Positions 16,905 through 26,862 of a stretch of 64,000 nt of DNA are shown one piece after another. The notes under the pieces are model-generated. The model saw only the letters and a list, made by a program, of their open reading frames with translations, was not told the DNA's origin and searched no databases. The position numbers and the translations under genes are program-made. Each line of letters starts with the position of its first letter. Within the stretch, counting starts at the first letter, position 1. Source of the stretch: M2408 sp040386975 (lineage in GTDB: Bacteria > Bacteroidota > Bacteroidia > Flavobacteriales_D > Crocinitomicaceae); contig JAZKEO010000014.1 of the NCBI GenBank assembly GCA_040386975.1, positions 1-64,000 of the forward strand, in the 5' to 3' direction.

Positions 16905-19900
16905 TTATTCAATTACAATTTTTTGTTCACAGAATTTAAAATCATTTGTTTTAGAAGATATTACATAAATACCTGCTTGTATTGATTTTGGTAAATCTAT
17001 CATTAGTTCGGATTTTTGATCTACACTGAGTAATTCTGAAAAAACCAATTGTCCAAGTAAATTTCTCAATTCAACATGAATCGTTTTATCTTTCAGTTCG
17101 TTTGTTGATATATAAAATTTATGGTCTAAAACAGGGTTAGGATATGTAATTAAACAGTTTGCATTATCTATTGAATTACATTTTTTTAATAATCTTGTAT
17201 CATATATTGTTTCAACCCCATCAAAATCTGTCTGTTTTAAACGGTAATAGATTTGATTTTTTATGTTTTTTAATAAAAAGTAGTTGTTGTCGATGAAATT
17301 GTATTCTTTATATGTACTAATATTACCCTCACCATCAATTTCTCCAATCTTTTCAAAATACTTACCGTCCAAACTTCTTTCAATTGAGAAGAAATCATTG
17401 TTAATTTGCGAAGCCACTTCCCAATTTAATCTTGCCTCTTGATCTTCACATCTTGCGTCAAAAGAAAGCAAGTCTATCGGCAATGTACAGTTATTGGTTA
17501 CACTTACCAAAACACTAGATTGACCTGTACAGCCTGTTGCATCAGTAGCTGTAACTGTATAAGTATAAGATCCAGCTGTGGAAGTTGTTAATCTTGTTGA
17601 AGCACTATTTGGTGTAGAAAGATTCGTTGCTGGTGACCAAGAATAAGAAACAATATCATTGGGAACATTAAAGATTATCGACCATGAAGCCAATTTTGCA
17701 ACTGATGCCCCACCTAAACCACTTGGTTTACATTTGTCAATAATTCTAAGTTTCCATTCCCCCATAACAGCTCCTGTAGTTGGGAAAGCAGTCTCTGGTC
17801 TATAATCACCACTCAAACCTCCAGCTGCATCGGTACTAATGTTGGTAGCAGCTCCAGTTTTCAATGCTACATTAAATGTTGGCGATGCAGAAGCACCTCC
17901 TCTATTATCTATTAATTTTATTTCAGGATTAACTCCTGGTGGATCCAAATAAACTTCAAAATCTCCCGAAACCAAAGCCCCATCCAAAGCTCCACCATTT
18001 GCTACAATCTGTAAAGCCAAAGACTGAATCGGATTTGTAGCCAACGAATTTGTACAAACACCTCCAACATTTATTGAAAAGGTTTGACTTGTAGCTGCAG
18101 TACAAGTGGTATTTCCATCTGCCAAAACCGTTGCTGGGCTGGCACTAAATGTTTGAGGAACACAAGAACTACTAGCGGTTGTTGCATACGAATTTAACAT
18201 TTCATATGTTTCAGTAGTTGTACAAATTTCAACTGGATTAGGATTAATCGTAGAGCTTGGACTAGGTTTCACAGTTATGGGCACATCAGCTGTTACAGCG
18301 CATGCCGCAGGAACACCAGCTTGCCTGACAGAAACCGTATAAGTTGTATTTACAGCTGGTGAGTGAGTTGGATTTTTAATTGTAGAAGTAAAGCCTGAAG
18401 GATTAGATGACCAAGTGTAATTCAGTGCTACAGCTACTGGACGGCAAAAACCGAATTTTACATTTGGTCTGATAGTTTGTACGCTTGTAAAAGCAGGAAC
18501 TGCACAAACACCATCTGAAAAGTTGGTATTCGACGCAAAAAAACAATTGTAACCCGGATTATTATATCGGGCAAAAGCATAATAATTTCCTGTACCATTT
18601 GGAGCAGCATCTTGAGACGAAGCACCATTTACCCAATACTGACATACTTCTACTACGATATTCGAAACACCATCCCAATTATACCCCTGATTAAAAAAAA
18701 CTGTCCACCAACCCTGATTAATGTTCACATTTGTACCAGAGTAAACCTGAACTGCCCCAACATTGTTATAAGAACTCGTTAGAGCTGTCAAATTCGTACA
18801 AGCCAAACGAATTGTAACATTTGGATAAGTAATATTTGACAGTGTAGTTCCTCCAGAAGTCTCAATTCTTTGAATGTCAAAGGACAAGTTTGTAATTTTC
18901 CCTGCAACCATTCCTGCTGCTAGCAATTCATTTGCACGGAACAAAACTTGAGCTGTCTGAACAGCAGTACCAAAATTGCCAAACACATTATCAGTAGAGT
19001 TGTATGCAACAGTAGTTGTTCCGCTTCCAACTTGTTGCTCATCAGCCTGAGAACTAAAAGGAGTACAAGCGACAGAAGCAACTACACCACACGCAGCGGG
19101 CGGCTCCATTTGAATCGAACTTTCTGCATTCAACTGCACTGAAGACCCTACACAAACCGTTGTTGGATTTGCAGTTGCTGAAGCGGTTGGTTTAATAACG
19201 GTAACTGCAATATTATCCGAACACGTTTCAGTACCATTCGTATAGGTTACAGTATAAGTTGTATTATCTGTAGGACTCACATTTGATGTTGCTGGAGATG
19301 AAGATGGGGCTTGAGCATCATGAGCCCAATCAAATGTATAACCAGGAACATTTAAATTGATAATCATATTATCTAAACCCCAAGCGTCAAAACCAGCTCC
19401 AGAAGATTGATCTTGATACCATCTAAAAGCAGTATTTGTTCCTAAAGCTGCTAGTGGAATATCTAAACAATATCTAGTCCATGAAGTGAGTGTTGGGTCA
19501 GAACCCCCATTTGGGTCATAATATTGTAATTCAACCCATGCACCTCCGCCAATTGAATATTGTACTGAAATTCCTTCTTCAAATAAATCTATTCCTTCAC
19601 ACGGACTAGCACCTGCTTGCACTCCATATTTCATATCAAAACACAGGGTCGCACTTACAGCCGCACAAGCTGTTAAATCATAGCCATTTGTTGTTACAGC
19701 ACGAGGGGCAGCAACGGTAGTTCCCATCCACAAACTATATGCTCCTTCTGCTGGTGGTCCTACACAAGCATGTGTACCTGTTCCATTTTGTACTGTTGCA
19801 CCATTAGTAGATGCCCATGGCTGAGCACCTCCAGCGTTTATTGTTCCATCGTTGAAATTATTATTTAATGGTTTACACCCGTCTGCTACAGCAGTTAATG

Positions 19901-20063
19901 AAACGCTATTTCCACAGTAAATTGTTGATGGATTTGCAAATGCTGTTACTGGGCATTGAGCTTTTAAATTAGTTGATGAAAAAATTAGCACTGAAGTAAA
20001 TAAGCTAAAGAAGTAAATTGTTTTCACTTTTAAAAAACTTTTTCTAAGAACTCTATTCATCAT
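16905..20063 (-). CDS. large T9SS-secreted protein with P-domain-like module and type A sorting domain
   Basis: The 1052-residue product has a signal peptide (basic start then a hydrophobic run, cleavage near LKAQ), Ig/PKD-like modules with paired cysteines (around CPVTAFANPSTIYCGNSVSL and TASATANPTTVCVGSSVQL), a cysteine-rich lectin-like segment near 65-235, and a module near 690-840 (DFEVYLDPPGV, GEWKLRIIDKC) that resembles the proprotein-convertase P domain. The end has a Por-secretion tail beginning YPNPVLDHKFYIST, the type A signal for export by T9SS and cell-surface attachment. No catalytic domain is recognised; an adhesin or matrix role is inference. Its start overlaps the upstream gene's stop by 4 bases. 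Confidence 0.85.
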   Translation of the reverse strand: MMNRVLRKSFLKVKTIYFFSLFTSVLIFSSTNLKAQCPVTAFANPSTIYCGNSVSLTAVADGCKPLNNNFNDGTINAGGAQPWASTNGATVQNGTGTHACVGPPAEGAYSLWMGTTVAAPRAVTTNGYDLTACAAVSATLCFDMKYGVQAGASPCEGIDLFEEGISVQYSIGGGAWVELQYYDPNGGSDPTLTSWTRYCLDIPLAALGTNTAFRWYQDQSSGAGFDAWGLDNMIINLNVPGYTFDWAHDAQAPSSSPATSNVSPTDNTTYTVTYTNGTETCSDNIAVTVIKPTASATANPTTVCVGSSVQLNAESSIQMEPPAACGVVASVACTPFSSQADEQQVGSGTTTVAYNSTDNVFGNFGTAVQTAQVLFRANELLAAGMVAGKITNLSFDIQRIETSGGTTLSNITYPNVTIRLACTNLTALTSSYNNVGAVQVYSGTNVNINQGWWTVFFNQGYNWDGVSNIVVEVCQYWVNGASSQDAAPNGTGNYYAFARYNNPGYNCFFASNTNFSDGVCAVPAFTSVQTIRPNVKFGFCRPVAVALNYTWSSNPSGFTSTIKNPTHSPAVNTTYTVSVRQAGVPAACAVTADVPITVKPSPSSTINPNPVEICTTTETYEMLNSYATTASSSCVPQTFSASPATVLADGNTTCTAATSQTFSINVGGVCTNSLATNPIQSLALQIVANGGALDGALVSGDFEVYLDPPGVNPEIKLIDNRGGASASPTFNVALKTGAATNISTDAAGGLSGDYRPETAFPTTGAVMGEWKLRIIDKCKPSGLGGASVAKLASWSIIFNVPNDIVSYSWSPATNLSTPNSASTRLTTSTAGSYTYTVTATDATGCTGQSSVLVSVTNNCTLPIDLLSFDARCEDQEARLNWEVASQINNDFFSIERSLDGKYFEKIGEIDGEGNISTYKEYNFIDNNYFLLKNIKNQIYYRLKQTDFDGVETIYDTRLLKKCNSIDNANCLITYPNPVLDHKFYISTNELKDKTIHVELRNLLGQLVFSELLSVDQKSELMIDLPKSIQAGIYVISSKTNDFKFCEQKIVIE

Positions 20064-20536
20064 AATTTTAAATTTTTAAACGTTAAATTTTTAATATTAA
20101 AATCACTTAGCTTAGCTTGAGATTTACCATCTAAAAATTTTGAAAAAATGTTCAATTTATATTGATTTCTTTCACCACATGATCCTTCAATGGATTCATT
20201 AGGATTCAAAGTCAATTCAAACTTTAATTCATCATTTTCTCCATAACAGTTAAAACATTTATCACCATAGATTAATTCTAAATCCCAACTTAATGTTAGA
20301 GTTTCATTACTTAAGTTTTGGATTTGAAGATAATATTCCTCTTTATTTATAGCATCTTGAATTAAATTACATTCAGAATACCTGTAATTTATATTTACCA
20401 AGTCATTATTAAATAAAGATTGCCATTCTTTACTTTTTATTTTTGAACTTGCTTGAGTTTGAGAATATGAATTCAAACAAATTAAACCCATCCATATTAA
20501 AAGTAATTTTTTAAAAAAATCTGCCTTATTTTTCAT
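20060..20536 (-). CDS. small secreted protein of unknown function
   Basis: From the ATG at 20536 the product is 158 residues: MKNKADFFKKLLLIWMGLIC then a signal cleavage near NSYSQTQ, so it is probably exported. The frame is open to 20584, but a -7 promoter element lies at 20567-20574, which makes the internal ATG the likely start. The rest is polar, with a possible disulphide region (GDKCFNCYGENDEL). No family recognised. It overlaps the large T9SS gene by 4 bases, so the two are likely co-translated. Confidence 0.7.
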   Translation of the reverse strand: MKNKADFFKKLLLIWMGLICLNSYSQTQASSKIKSKEWQSLFNNDLVNINYRYSECNLIQDAINKEEYYLQIQNLSNETLTLSWDLELIYGDKCFNCYGENDELKFELTLNPNESIEGSCGERNQYKLNIFSKFLDGKSQAKLSDFNIKNLTFKNLKL

Positions 20537-20566
20537 GATTCTAATCTTTATCAAAATAATTTTTGA

Positions 20567-20574
20567 CAAAATTA
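20567..20574 (-). promoter_or_regulatory. -7 promoter element for the 20536 gene pair
   Basis: TAATTTTG on the minus strand fits TAnnTTTG and sits about 30 bases before the ATG at 20536. The -33 element is weak (only CTTG with 15-base spacing). Confidence 0.5.
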
Positions 20575-20686
20575 TAGAACTCATTACTACAAGTTAATTA
20601 TTTTCGATAGTTGGTAACTTTCATTCGAAATTCAGTAAGAATTCTCCGATTTTCGACAATTAAAAAATTACATAAAGTTAAAATAA

Positions 20687-20715
20687 AGTTTGTGTTGTTA
20701 AATAACACACAAACT
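20687..20715 (-). terminator. hairpin terminator after the DUF58 gene
   Basis: AGTTTGTGT and its complement flank a short loop (13-14 base pairs with one bulge). On the minus strand it is followed by TTTATTTT. It lies about 100 bases after the DUF58 stop, ending the MoxR-DUF58 transcript. Confidence 0.7.
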
Positions 20716-20812
20716 AAACCGATAATGTTAACTGATTTTACAAATTTGATGGAAATTTGGATTGAATAGCTTATAATTCAAAAGATAAATTGAATGCGCT
20801 TTTATTAAAAAG

Positions 20813-22144
20813 TTATATAACTCCTTTTGCTTTAAGTTCTAAATATTTGTTAATGGTAGTAACATTCAAATCTTCAGGTCGAGTTAATAAGGTCTGAATC
20901 CCGTTTTGTTTTAACTCTTTGGCGATATTGACTTTTAAAGCAATTAATTTTTCAGCAACGGCTGATTGATAAATATTCTCTACAGTCGAGATTTCTTGAT
21001 AAGCTAATTCTTCCAACTCATTATTCTGAAAAAAGACAAGTACTAAAACGTGTTTTTGATTGATCCTTTTTAAGGTTGGTAAAACACGACGCATGGCAAA
21101 TTCACTTTCAAAATTTGTGTAAAGCATCAACAATGAGCGCGTTTTTACTATTTGATGAAGCGATTCATAAAGCAATTCAAAACTGGACTCTTTAAAATGC
21201 GTCTTTTGATTGTAAAGTAAATTTAAAATTTTTCTTAGTTGGCTCGCATTTTTTTCGGCCTTTAATTGACTTCCTATTTTATCTGAAAAAGTAATTAAAC
21301 CAGCTTTATCTCCCTTTTTTAGAGCAATATTTGAAAAAACCAAAGCAGAATTTATAGAGTAATCAAACATAGTCATGCCTTCAAATTCACTTTGCATGTT
21401 TCTACTTTTGTCAATTACTGCATAAATTGATTGTGACCGTTCTTCCTGGTATTGATTTACCATCAGTTCGCTTTTTTTACTCGTTGCTTTCCAGTTTACC
21501 GTTCTTACCTCATCTCCCTGAACATAATTCTTAATTTGCTCAAACTCATTATTGTGTCCAATTCTCCTAATCTTTTTTATTCCTTGCGAAAGTGTTTGTT
21601 TATGAAAAACTTTTAATTCGTATTTTTTCATTTGCAGAATCGAAGGATAAACTTGAACAGTATGCTCCAATTTATAATCAATTTTACGCTTACATAAATA
21701 AAGGAAGGAAGAAATAAAAATTAAGACGTTTCCAAAAAGGTAATCACCGCGTTTTTTGGGAATGAAATCATATTTTATCGATTTTTTTTCTCCTGAAAAA
21801 AGAAAGACATAAAATGATTTTCCTCGCATTTGCATTTCAACAGGGAAACCTTCAAATAAATTAATATTTAAAGGTTGATTCGTATTGTTCGCAATAAATA
21901 GCTCTATTTTATTTTCGTCACCTAAGTTTAGGATATTTATCATTTCACGATTTAATGTCAAAGGATTTCGAATTGTAAATGTCAAAATGACATCTAAAAA
22001 AAGAAAAGCAAAAAGCGAGACAAAGGCAATAATTCCAATTTGAAACATCCAATTCCAGACAAAAGCACAAATAAATATCCCCACCACCACTGAAAGTAGT
22101 ATGAAAAATAATCGTGTTATGTATAAAGACTGAAAAAATTTCAT
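20813..22144 (-). CDS. DUF58 domain protein, partner of MoxR ATPase
   Basis: The 443-residue product has two N-terminal membrane helices (about residues 10-55), then a cytoplasmic DUF58 domain with the family motif GDEVRTVNWKATSKKSELMV near 214-233 and a von Willebrand A-like fold. DUF58 proteins work beside MoxR ATPases, probably in complex assembly or envelope stress; in other Bacteroidota the locus continues with Bat genes, which are absent here. It follows the MoxR gene after 135 bases that contain two repeat elements. Confidence 0.85.
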   Translation of the reverse strand: MKFFQSLYITRLFFILLSVVVGIFICAFVWNWMFQIGIIAFVSLFAFLFLDVILTFTIRNPLTLNREMINILNLGDENKIELFIANNTNQPLNINLFEGFPVEMQMRGKSFYVFLFSGEKKSIKYDFIPKKRGDYLFGNVLIFISSFLYLCKRKIDYKLEHTVQVYPSILQMKKYELKVFHKQTLSQGIKKIRRIGHNNEFEQIKNYVQGDEVRTVNWKATSKKSELMVNQYQEERSQSIYAVIDKSRNMQSEFEGMTMFDYSINSALVFSNIALKKGDKAGLITFSDKIGSQLKAEKNASQLRKILNLLYNQKTHFKESSFELLYESLHQIVKTRSLLMLYTNFESEFAMRRVLPTLKRINQKHVLVLVFFQNNELEELAYQEISTVENIYQSAVAEKLIALKVNIAKELKQNGIQTLLTRPEDLNVTTINKYLELKAKGVI

Positions 22145-22199
22145 TTAGAATTTACATTATATTTTTAGAATTGAAAATTATTAGAAGTTAGTTTCTTAC

Positions 22200-22276
22200 A
22201 TATCGCAAAGATTATTAAGTTCTCGTAGAGAACACAAAGAACCAAACTACTAACTCATAACTCAACACTCATAACT
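22200..22276. repeat. dispersed repeats between moxR and DUF58 gene
   Basis: This gap holds a CGCAAAG-type degenerate repeat (22203-22240) and the string TAACTCAACACTCATAACT (22258-22276). The same 19-base string recurs at 29743-29761, so these are copies of dispersed intergenic repeats rather than control sites for one gene. Confidence 0.65.
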
Positions 22277-22279
22277 ATT

Positions 22280-23344
22280 TCAACGTGGAACTTCAATCGT
22301 TTGAATAATTTCTTGAATGATTTCCTCGGCCGTTGTTCCTTCCATTTCAGCTTCTGGCGTTAAAATGATTCTATGATTTAAAACGTGAGTCGAAACAAAC
22401 TGAATATCTTCAGGAGTTACAAAATCTCTTCCACGAATGGCTGCCAAAGCTTTTGAAGATTTCATCATCGACAAAGATGCTCTTGGCGAAGCTCCTAAAT
22501 AAATTTTTCCGTGATTTCGTGTTTTGTGTGTAATCGAAGCGATGTAAGATAACAAATGATCTTCAATAATAATATTTTCAATTAAATCTTGAATTTTCTG
22601 AATTTCTTGTGCCGTGAAAACTGGTTGAATACTATCTAAACTTGGAGTTTTGATGTTACTTCTATAACGCTTTAAAATTTCTGTCTCTTGATCCAATTCA
22701 GGATGAAAGATCTTTATTTTAAATAAAAAACGATCTAATTGTGCTTCTGGTAAACTATATGTTCCCTCTTGCTCAATCGGGTTCATTGTTGCCACAACCA
22801 AAAATGGAAATTCCATCGGATAACGTGTTCCATCGTAAGTAATTTGTCTTTCCTCCATTACCTCAAACAATGCTGCTTGAGTTTTTGCTGGAGCACGATT
22901 TATCTCATCAATTAAAACAATGTTACTAAAGATTGGTCCTTTTTTGAAAAAAAAGGTTGTGTCTTTCATATTAAAAACCGAAGTTCCTAATACGTCTGAG
23001 GGCATTAAATCTGGTGTAAATTGTATTCTTGAAAAATCAATAGCGAAAGCTTTAGCAAGAACTTTAGCAGAAAGTGTTTTAGCAACTCCAGGAACTCCTT
23101 CCAACAAAACATGACCATTGCAAAAAATGCCAGTCATCAACAATTCAATCATTTGTTCTTGACCAATGATGAACTTTTTTAATTCCTGTCTAACGTGATT
23201 TACTTTTTGAGAAACCCAAATTAAATCTGCGTTGGAACGTTCAAAACCATAATTTGTTTGAGGTGTGAATTGTGGATTTTGTGCAAAATTATCTTGTGAA
23301 GAATTTTCTGCTTGATTCTCTTCATTTTGTCCTGAATCTGTCAT
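22280..23344 (-). CDS. MoxR-family AAA+ ATPase
   Basis: The 354-residue product has a low-complexity Gln/Asn-rich N-terminus, Walker A GVPGVAKT (83-90), Walker B VLIDEINR (143-150) and the MoxR motif PIEQEGTYSLPEAQLDRFLF near 190-209. MoxR ATPases act as chaperone-like assembly factors, usually with DUF58 and VWA proteins encoded beside them, as here. It is the first gene of the pair. A clear -7 element was not found upstream. Confidence 0.9.
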   Translation of the reverse strand: MTDSGQNEENQAENSSQDNFAQNPQFTPQTNYGFERSNADLIWVSQKVNHVRQELKKFIIGQEQMIELLMTGIFCNGHVLLEGVPGVAKTLSAKVLAKAFAIDFSRIQFTPDLMPSDVLGTSVFNMKDTTFFFKKGPIFSNIVLIDEINRAPAKTQAALFEVMEERQITYDGTRYPMEFPFLVVATMNPIEQEGTYSLPEAQLDRFLFKIKIFHPELDQETEILKRYRSNIKTPSLDSIQPVFTAQEIQKIQDLIENIIIEDHLLSYIASITHKTRNHGKIYLGASPRASLSMMKSSKALAAIRGRDFVTPEDIQFVSTHVLNHRIILTPEAEMEGTTAEEIIQEIIQTIEVPR

Positions 23345-23505
23345 ATTTTAATGTTTTTGTAAGGCAAATAATTTAGCATAACTTATTCTTTCGAATTTAT
23401 TACGAAAACAAATTTAACAAAAAATAAAAATTAAGCTAATAAATTGAAAATATATAAGCAATTAAAAGAAAAATAATTTTTTGGAAAAACTACTCGAAGA
23501 TATTC

Positions 23506-23569
23506 GACCCCTTCAGGGTCGGAGGTAAACACCATATCCCTTCTAAGATATGTGACCTTTTCAAGGTCA
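23506..23569. repeat. array of three hairpins between recQ and moxR
   Basis: Three perfect small inverted repeats follow each other: GACCC-CTTCA-GGGTC (23506-23520), CATATC-CCTTCTAA-GATATG (23533-23552) and TGACCTT-TTC-AAGGTCA (23553-23569). Together they lie just downstream of recQ and upstream of moxR. The last could terminate recQ; the set looks like a decayed mobile or structural repeat. Confidence 0.55.
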
Positions 23570-23604
23570 TTTGAAAAATAAAAATCGGAATTTTAAATCA
23601 AACT

Positions 23605-25791
23605 TTAATTTGCCATTTCGCTCATAAACTTGATTCGCATCAAACGTAATTCTTCTTCCGTGTAATCACCATCAAACTCATGATAAGCAGCGATCAAATC
23701 ATCCGTCTCAGCATCTTTGAAATAATCATAAATTTCTTCTTGATTATCTGGATCCAAAATATCGTCAATGTAATAATTGATGTTTACACGAGTTCCAGAA
23801 GAGACAATCATTTCAATTTCTTCAATCACATCATCCAAAGATTTCCCTTGTGCTTTCCCGATATCTTCTAAAGATAATTTTCTGTCAATATTTTGAATCA
23901 ATTGCACTTTCAGACCTGATTTATTTACCAAAGATTTAACAACTAAATCTTGAGGTCTTTCAATGTCATTTTCTTCTACATATTGCTTAATCAAAGCAAT
24001 AAATGGTGCTCCATAACGCGTTGCTTTTCCTGTTCCAACTCCTTGAATGTTTGTCATCTCATCCATCGTGATTGGGTATTGAAAACACATGTCTTTTAAA
24101 GAAGGTTCTTGGAAAATAACAAAAGGTGGAATATTTTTTTGCTTGGAAATAGATTTTCTTAAGTCAACAAGTGCATCGTATAGAACTTCATCAAAGGCTC
24201 CACCTTTACCTGAAATAATTCCGCTGTCGTCATCTTCTGCTCCAGTAAAATCGTGCTCTTTGATTAACATAAATGATTTTGGATTCGCAACGAATTCACG
24301 TCCAGCATCCGTCATTTTTATTGTCCCGTAAGTCTCAATATCTTTTGTTATCAAGCCACCAACCAAACTTTGACGAATAACTGCATTCCAGAAGTTCTCG
24401 TCTTTTTCTTTTCCTTTACCGAATAAAGGATGCAAATTGTGTTTGTAATTTTTAACATCAGCAGTAATATTTCCTGCCATAAAAACACATAAATATTTTG
24501 CTTTTTGCTGTTCTTCTAAAGCAACAACTGTGTCTAAAAGTATTTTGACAAAATCTTTTCCTTCGGTCCGCTCTCTTGGATGTTTACAATTATCACAATA
24601 ATTGTTACAACCTTTTTCATCAAAAAACTCCCCGAAATAATGTAAAATATATTTTCTACGACAAACAGAAGTTTCAGAATAAGAAACCATTTCATTTAAC
24701 AATTGTTTCCCTATTTCTTGTTCAGCAACAGGTTTTCCTTGTAAAAATTTCTCTAATTTCTCAATGTCTTTGTATGAATAAAAAACAACACATTCTCCTT
24801 CTCCTCCATCTCTACCAGCACGACCAGTTTCTTGGTAGTAACTTTCAATAGATTTTGGAATGTCATGGTGAATCACAAAACGTACGTCTGGTTTGTCGAT
24901 TCCCATACCAAAGGCAATCGTAGCAACAATGACACTTGTTTCTTCCATCAAAAACATATCTTGATGTCTTCCACGTGTTGCGGCATCTAAACCAGCATGA
25001 TAAGGCAAAGCGTTAATTCCGTTAACATTCAACAATTCAGCTAATTCCTCAACTTTTTTACGACTTAAACAGTAAATGATTCCAGACTTTCCTGGTTTGT
25101 TTCGAATGTATTTGATAATTTCTTTCTCAACATCTTTTTTTGGACGAATTTCATAATACAAATTATCTCTGTTAAAAGATGATTTATACAAAGTTGCATC
25201 CAACATATTCAAGTTTTTCTGAATATCAAACTGAACTTTTGGTGTTGCTGTTGCTGTTAAAGCTATAATCGGAACATTTGAAATTTTTTCAAAAATCTCG
25301 CGTAAACGTCTGTATTCTGGTCTGAAATCATGTCCCCATTCTGAAATACAATGTGCTTCGTCAATAGCAAAAAAGGATATATTCACAGAAGTTAAAAAGT
25401 CAATATATTCTTGTTTGGTCAACGATTCTGGTGCAACGTATAACAATTTGGTTTTTCCAGCAGTGATATCCGCTTTCACACGGTTAATTTCCGTTTTTGA
25501 TAAAGAGGAATTCAAAAAATGTGCAATTGCTTCGTTGTCACTCACATTTCTTATGGCATCAACTTGATTTTTCATCAAAGCAATCAAAGGCGAAACAACA
25601 ATTGCCGTACCTTCTGAAAGTAGAGCTGGAAGTTGATAACAAAGTGATTTACCACCACCAGTAGGCATAATTACAAACGAATTTTTGCCATTTAAAACAT
25701 TGTTAATGATATCTTCTTGTCTTCCTTTAAAACTATCGAAACCGAAAAATGTGCGCAAAGCACCTTTTAAACTTTCTTGAACTACTTGCAT
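23605..25791 (-). CDS. recQ: ATP-dependent DNA helicase RecQ
   Basis: The 728-residue product is a complete RecQ: Walker A MPTGGGKS (42-49), DEAH box AIDEAHCISEWGHDFRPEY near 142, helicase motif VI QETGRAGRDG, the zinc-binding RQC cysteines (CRRKYILHYFG and CNNYCDNC), a winged helix and a C-terminal HRDC domain. The acidic tail after HRDC, DILDPDNQEEIYDYFKD, is long and typical of Bacteroidota RecQ. RecQ unwinds DNA 3' to 5' in recombination and fork repair. It is monocistronic. Confidence 0.96.
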   Translation of the reverse strand: MQVVQESLKGALRTFFGFDSFKGRQEDIINNVLNGKNSFVIMPTGGGKSLCYQLPALLSEGTAIVVSPLIALMKNQVDAIRNVSDNEAIAHFLNSSLSKTEINRVKADITAGKTKLLYVAPESLTKQEYIDFLTSVNISFFAIDEAHCISEWGHDFRPEYRRLREIFEKISNVPIIALTATATPKVQFDIQKNLNMLDATLYKSSFNRDNLYYEIRPKKDVEKEIIKYIRNKPGKSGIIYCLSRKKVEELAELLNVNGINALPYHAGLDAATRGRHQDMFLMEETSVIVATIAFGMGIDKPDVRFVIHHDIPKSIESYYQETGRAGRDGGEGECVVFYSYKDIEKLEKFLQGKPVAEQEIGKQLLNEMVSYSETSVCRRKYILHYFGEFFDEKGCNNYCDNCKHPRERTEGKDFVKILLDTVVALEEQQKAKYLCVFMAGNITADVKNYKHNLHPLFGKGKEKDENFWNAVIRQSLVGGLITKDIETYGTIKMTDAGREFVANPKSFMLIKEHDFTGAEDDDSGIISGKGGAFDEVLYDALVDLRKSISKQKNIPPFVIFQEPSLKDMCFQYPITMDEMTNIQGVGTGKATRYGAPFIALIKQYVEENDIERPQDLVVKSLVNKSGLKVQLIQNIDRKLSLEDIGKAQGKSLDDVIEEIEMIVSSGTRVNINYYIDDILDPDNQEEIYDYFKDAETDDLIAAYHEFDGDYTEEELRLMRIKFMSEMAN

Positions 25792-26096
25792 ATTTTGAGT
25801 GTATTTTAAAAGTTCATGATGTATAAACCTTAAATGTACGAATTTTTACACGAAATTAATCATTTTTTATTAATTTTTTCACATAAAATTGCTTTTTATT
25901 TGCTTTTTCTACCAATATACGCGAACTTCCGTTGATTAGATTGTTTTCCCCGATGTGATTTACACCTTTTAATCTTTGAAAACATTTCTAAAATAAAATG
26001 GCTTTGATTTTCAATTGTTTATAATTCAAAAAGTCACACTTTTTAACGATTGCTTTTTTATAGCCAACTTTTGTTAACTTTGCACGTTTTTTTATT
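25792..26096. other. divergent intergenic region, recQ / FkbM gene
   Basis: The stretch of about 300 bases between divergent genes is AT-rich. Apart from the FkbM promoter at its right end no RNA gene, repeat or small open frame with coding features was seen. Confidence 0.6.
26050..26082 (+). promoter_or_regulatory. promoter of the FkbM methyltransferase gene
   Basis: TTG (26050-26052) and TAACTTTG (26075-26082) resemble the -33 and -7 elements with 22-base spacing. The inferred start, near 26088, leaves only about 9 bases before the GTG start codon at 26097. Confidence 0.6.
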
Positions 26097-26825
26097 GTGA
26101 AAGATTCGTTAAAATACATATTGCAAAAATCCCTTGGCTTCAAAAATTATTTGTATGTGTTTGCGCTATTTAAAATAAAAACCTTAAAACAAGACTCCAA
26201 AGAGAAAGATTTTTTCTACTTTTTAAACTTGATACAGGATAAAAAAGGCTTGGTTTTAGACATTGGGGCAAACATTGGAATCATGTCGTATCACTTGGCT
26301 AAACGTTTACCAAACACAACGATTCATGCCTATGAACCAATTCCTGCAAATGTTTCTATCTTAAAAAAGATTATTCAAAAATTTCGTTTAAAAAACATCA
26401 AACTTCACGCTATCGCATTGGGAGAGACTAAAGGGAAAGTTCAAATGATTTTACCTCATCGAAACAAAGTTGTTTTTCAAGGTTTAAGTCATGTGAAACA
26501 CGAAAGTATCACAGAAATGAACGAGGGACAAGAATTTGAAGTTGATATGGATTATTTAGACAATCAATTTAACGGTGAATTTGTTCAAGCCATAAAAATT
26601 GATGTTGAGAATTTTGAATATTTTGTCTTAAAAGGAGCTGAACGTATCCTAAATGCAAATAAACCAATTATTTATGCTGAATTGTGGGATAATCAAAATC
26701 GTACCAATTGCTTTGAATTATTGACTTCGATGAATTATGCTACTTATGTTGTTGAAAAGAACCAGTTAATCAACTACAATCAAGCCATTCACAACAAACA
26801 AAATTTTATTTTTATCGCAAATTGA
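26097..26825 (+). CDS. FkbM-family SAM-dependent methyltransferase
   Basis: The 242-residue product has the SAM-binding motif LVLDIGANIGIMSYHLAKR (about 65-83), an acidic ribose-binding residue in IHAYEPIPAN, and the FkbM ending KIDVENFEYFVLKGAERIL. These enzymes methylate hydroxyls on polyketides, sugars or glycans; the substrate here cannot be read. It uses a GTG start directly after a promoter. It is followed after 37 bases by prfB, perhaps in one transcript. Confidence 0.85.
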   Translation: MKDSLKYILQKSLGFKNYLYVFALFKIKTLKQDSKEKDFFYFLNLIQDKKGLVLDIGANIGIMSYHLAKRLPNTTIHAYEPIPANVSILKKIIQKFRLKNIKLHAIALGETKGKVQMILPHRNKVVFQGLSHVKHESITEMNEGQEFEVDMDYLDNQFNGEFVQAIKIDVENFEYFVLKGAERILNANKPIIYAELWDNQNRTNCFELLTSMNYATYVVEKNQLINYNQAIHNKQNFIFIAN

Positions 26826-26862
26826 ACTCCTTTTTGCCTTATTTCATATTCACAAATTTACT

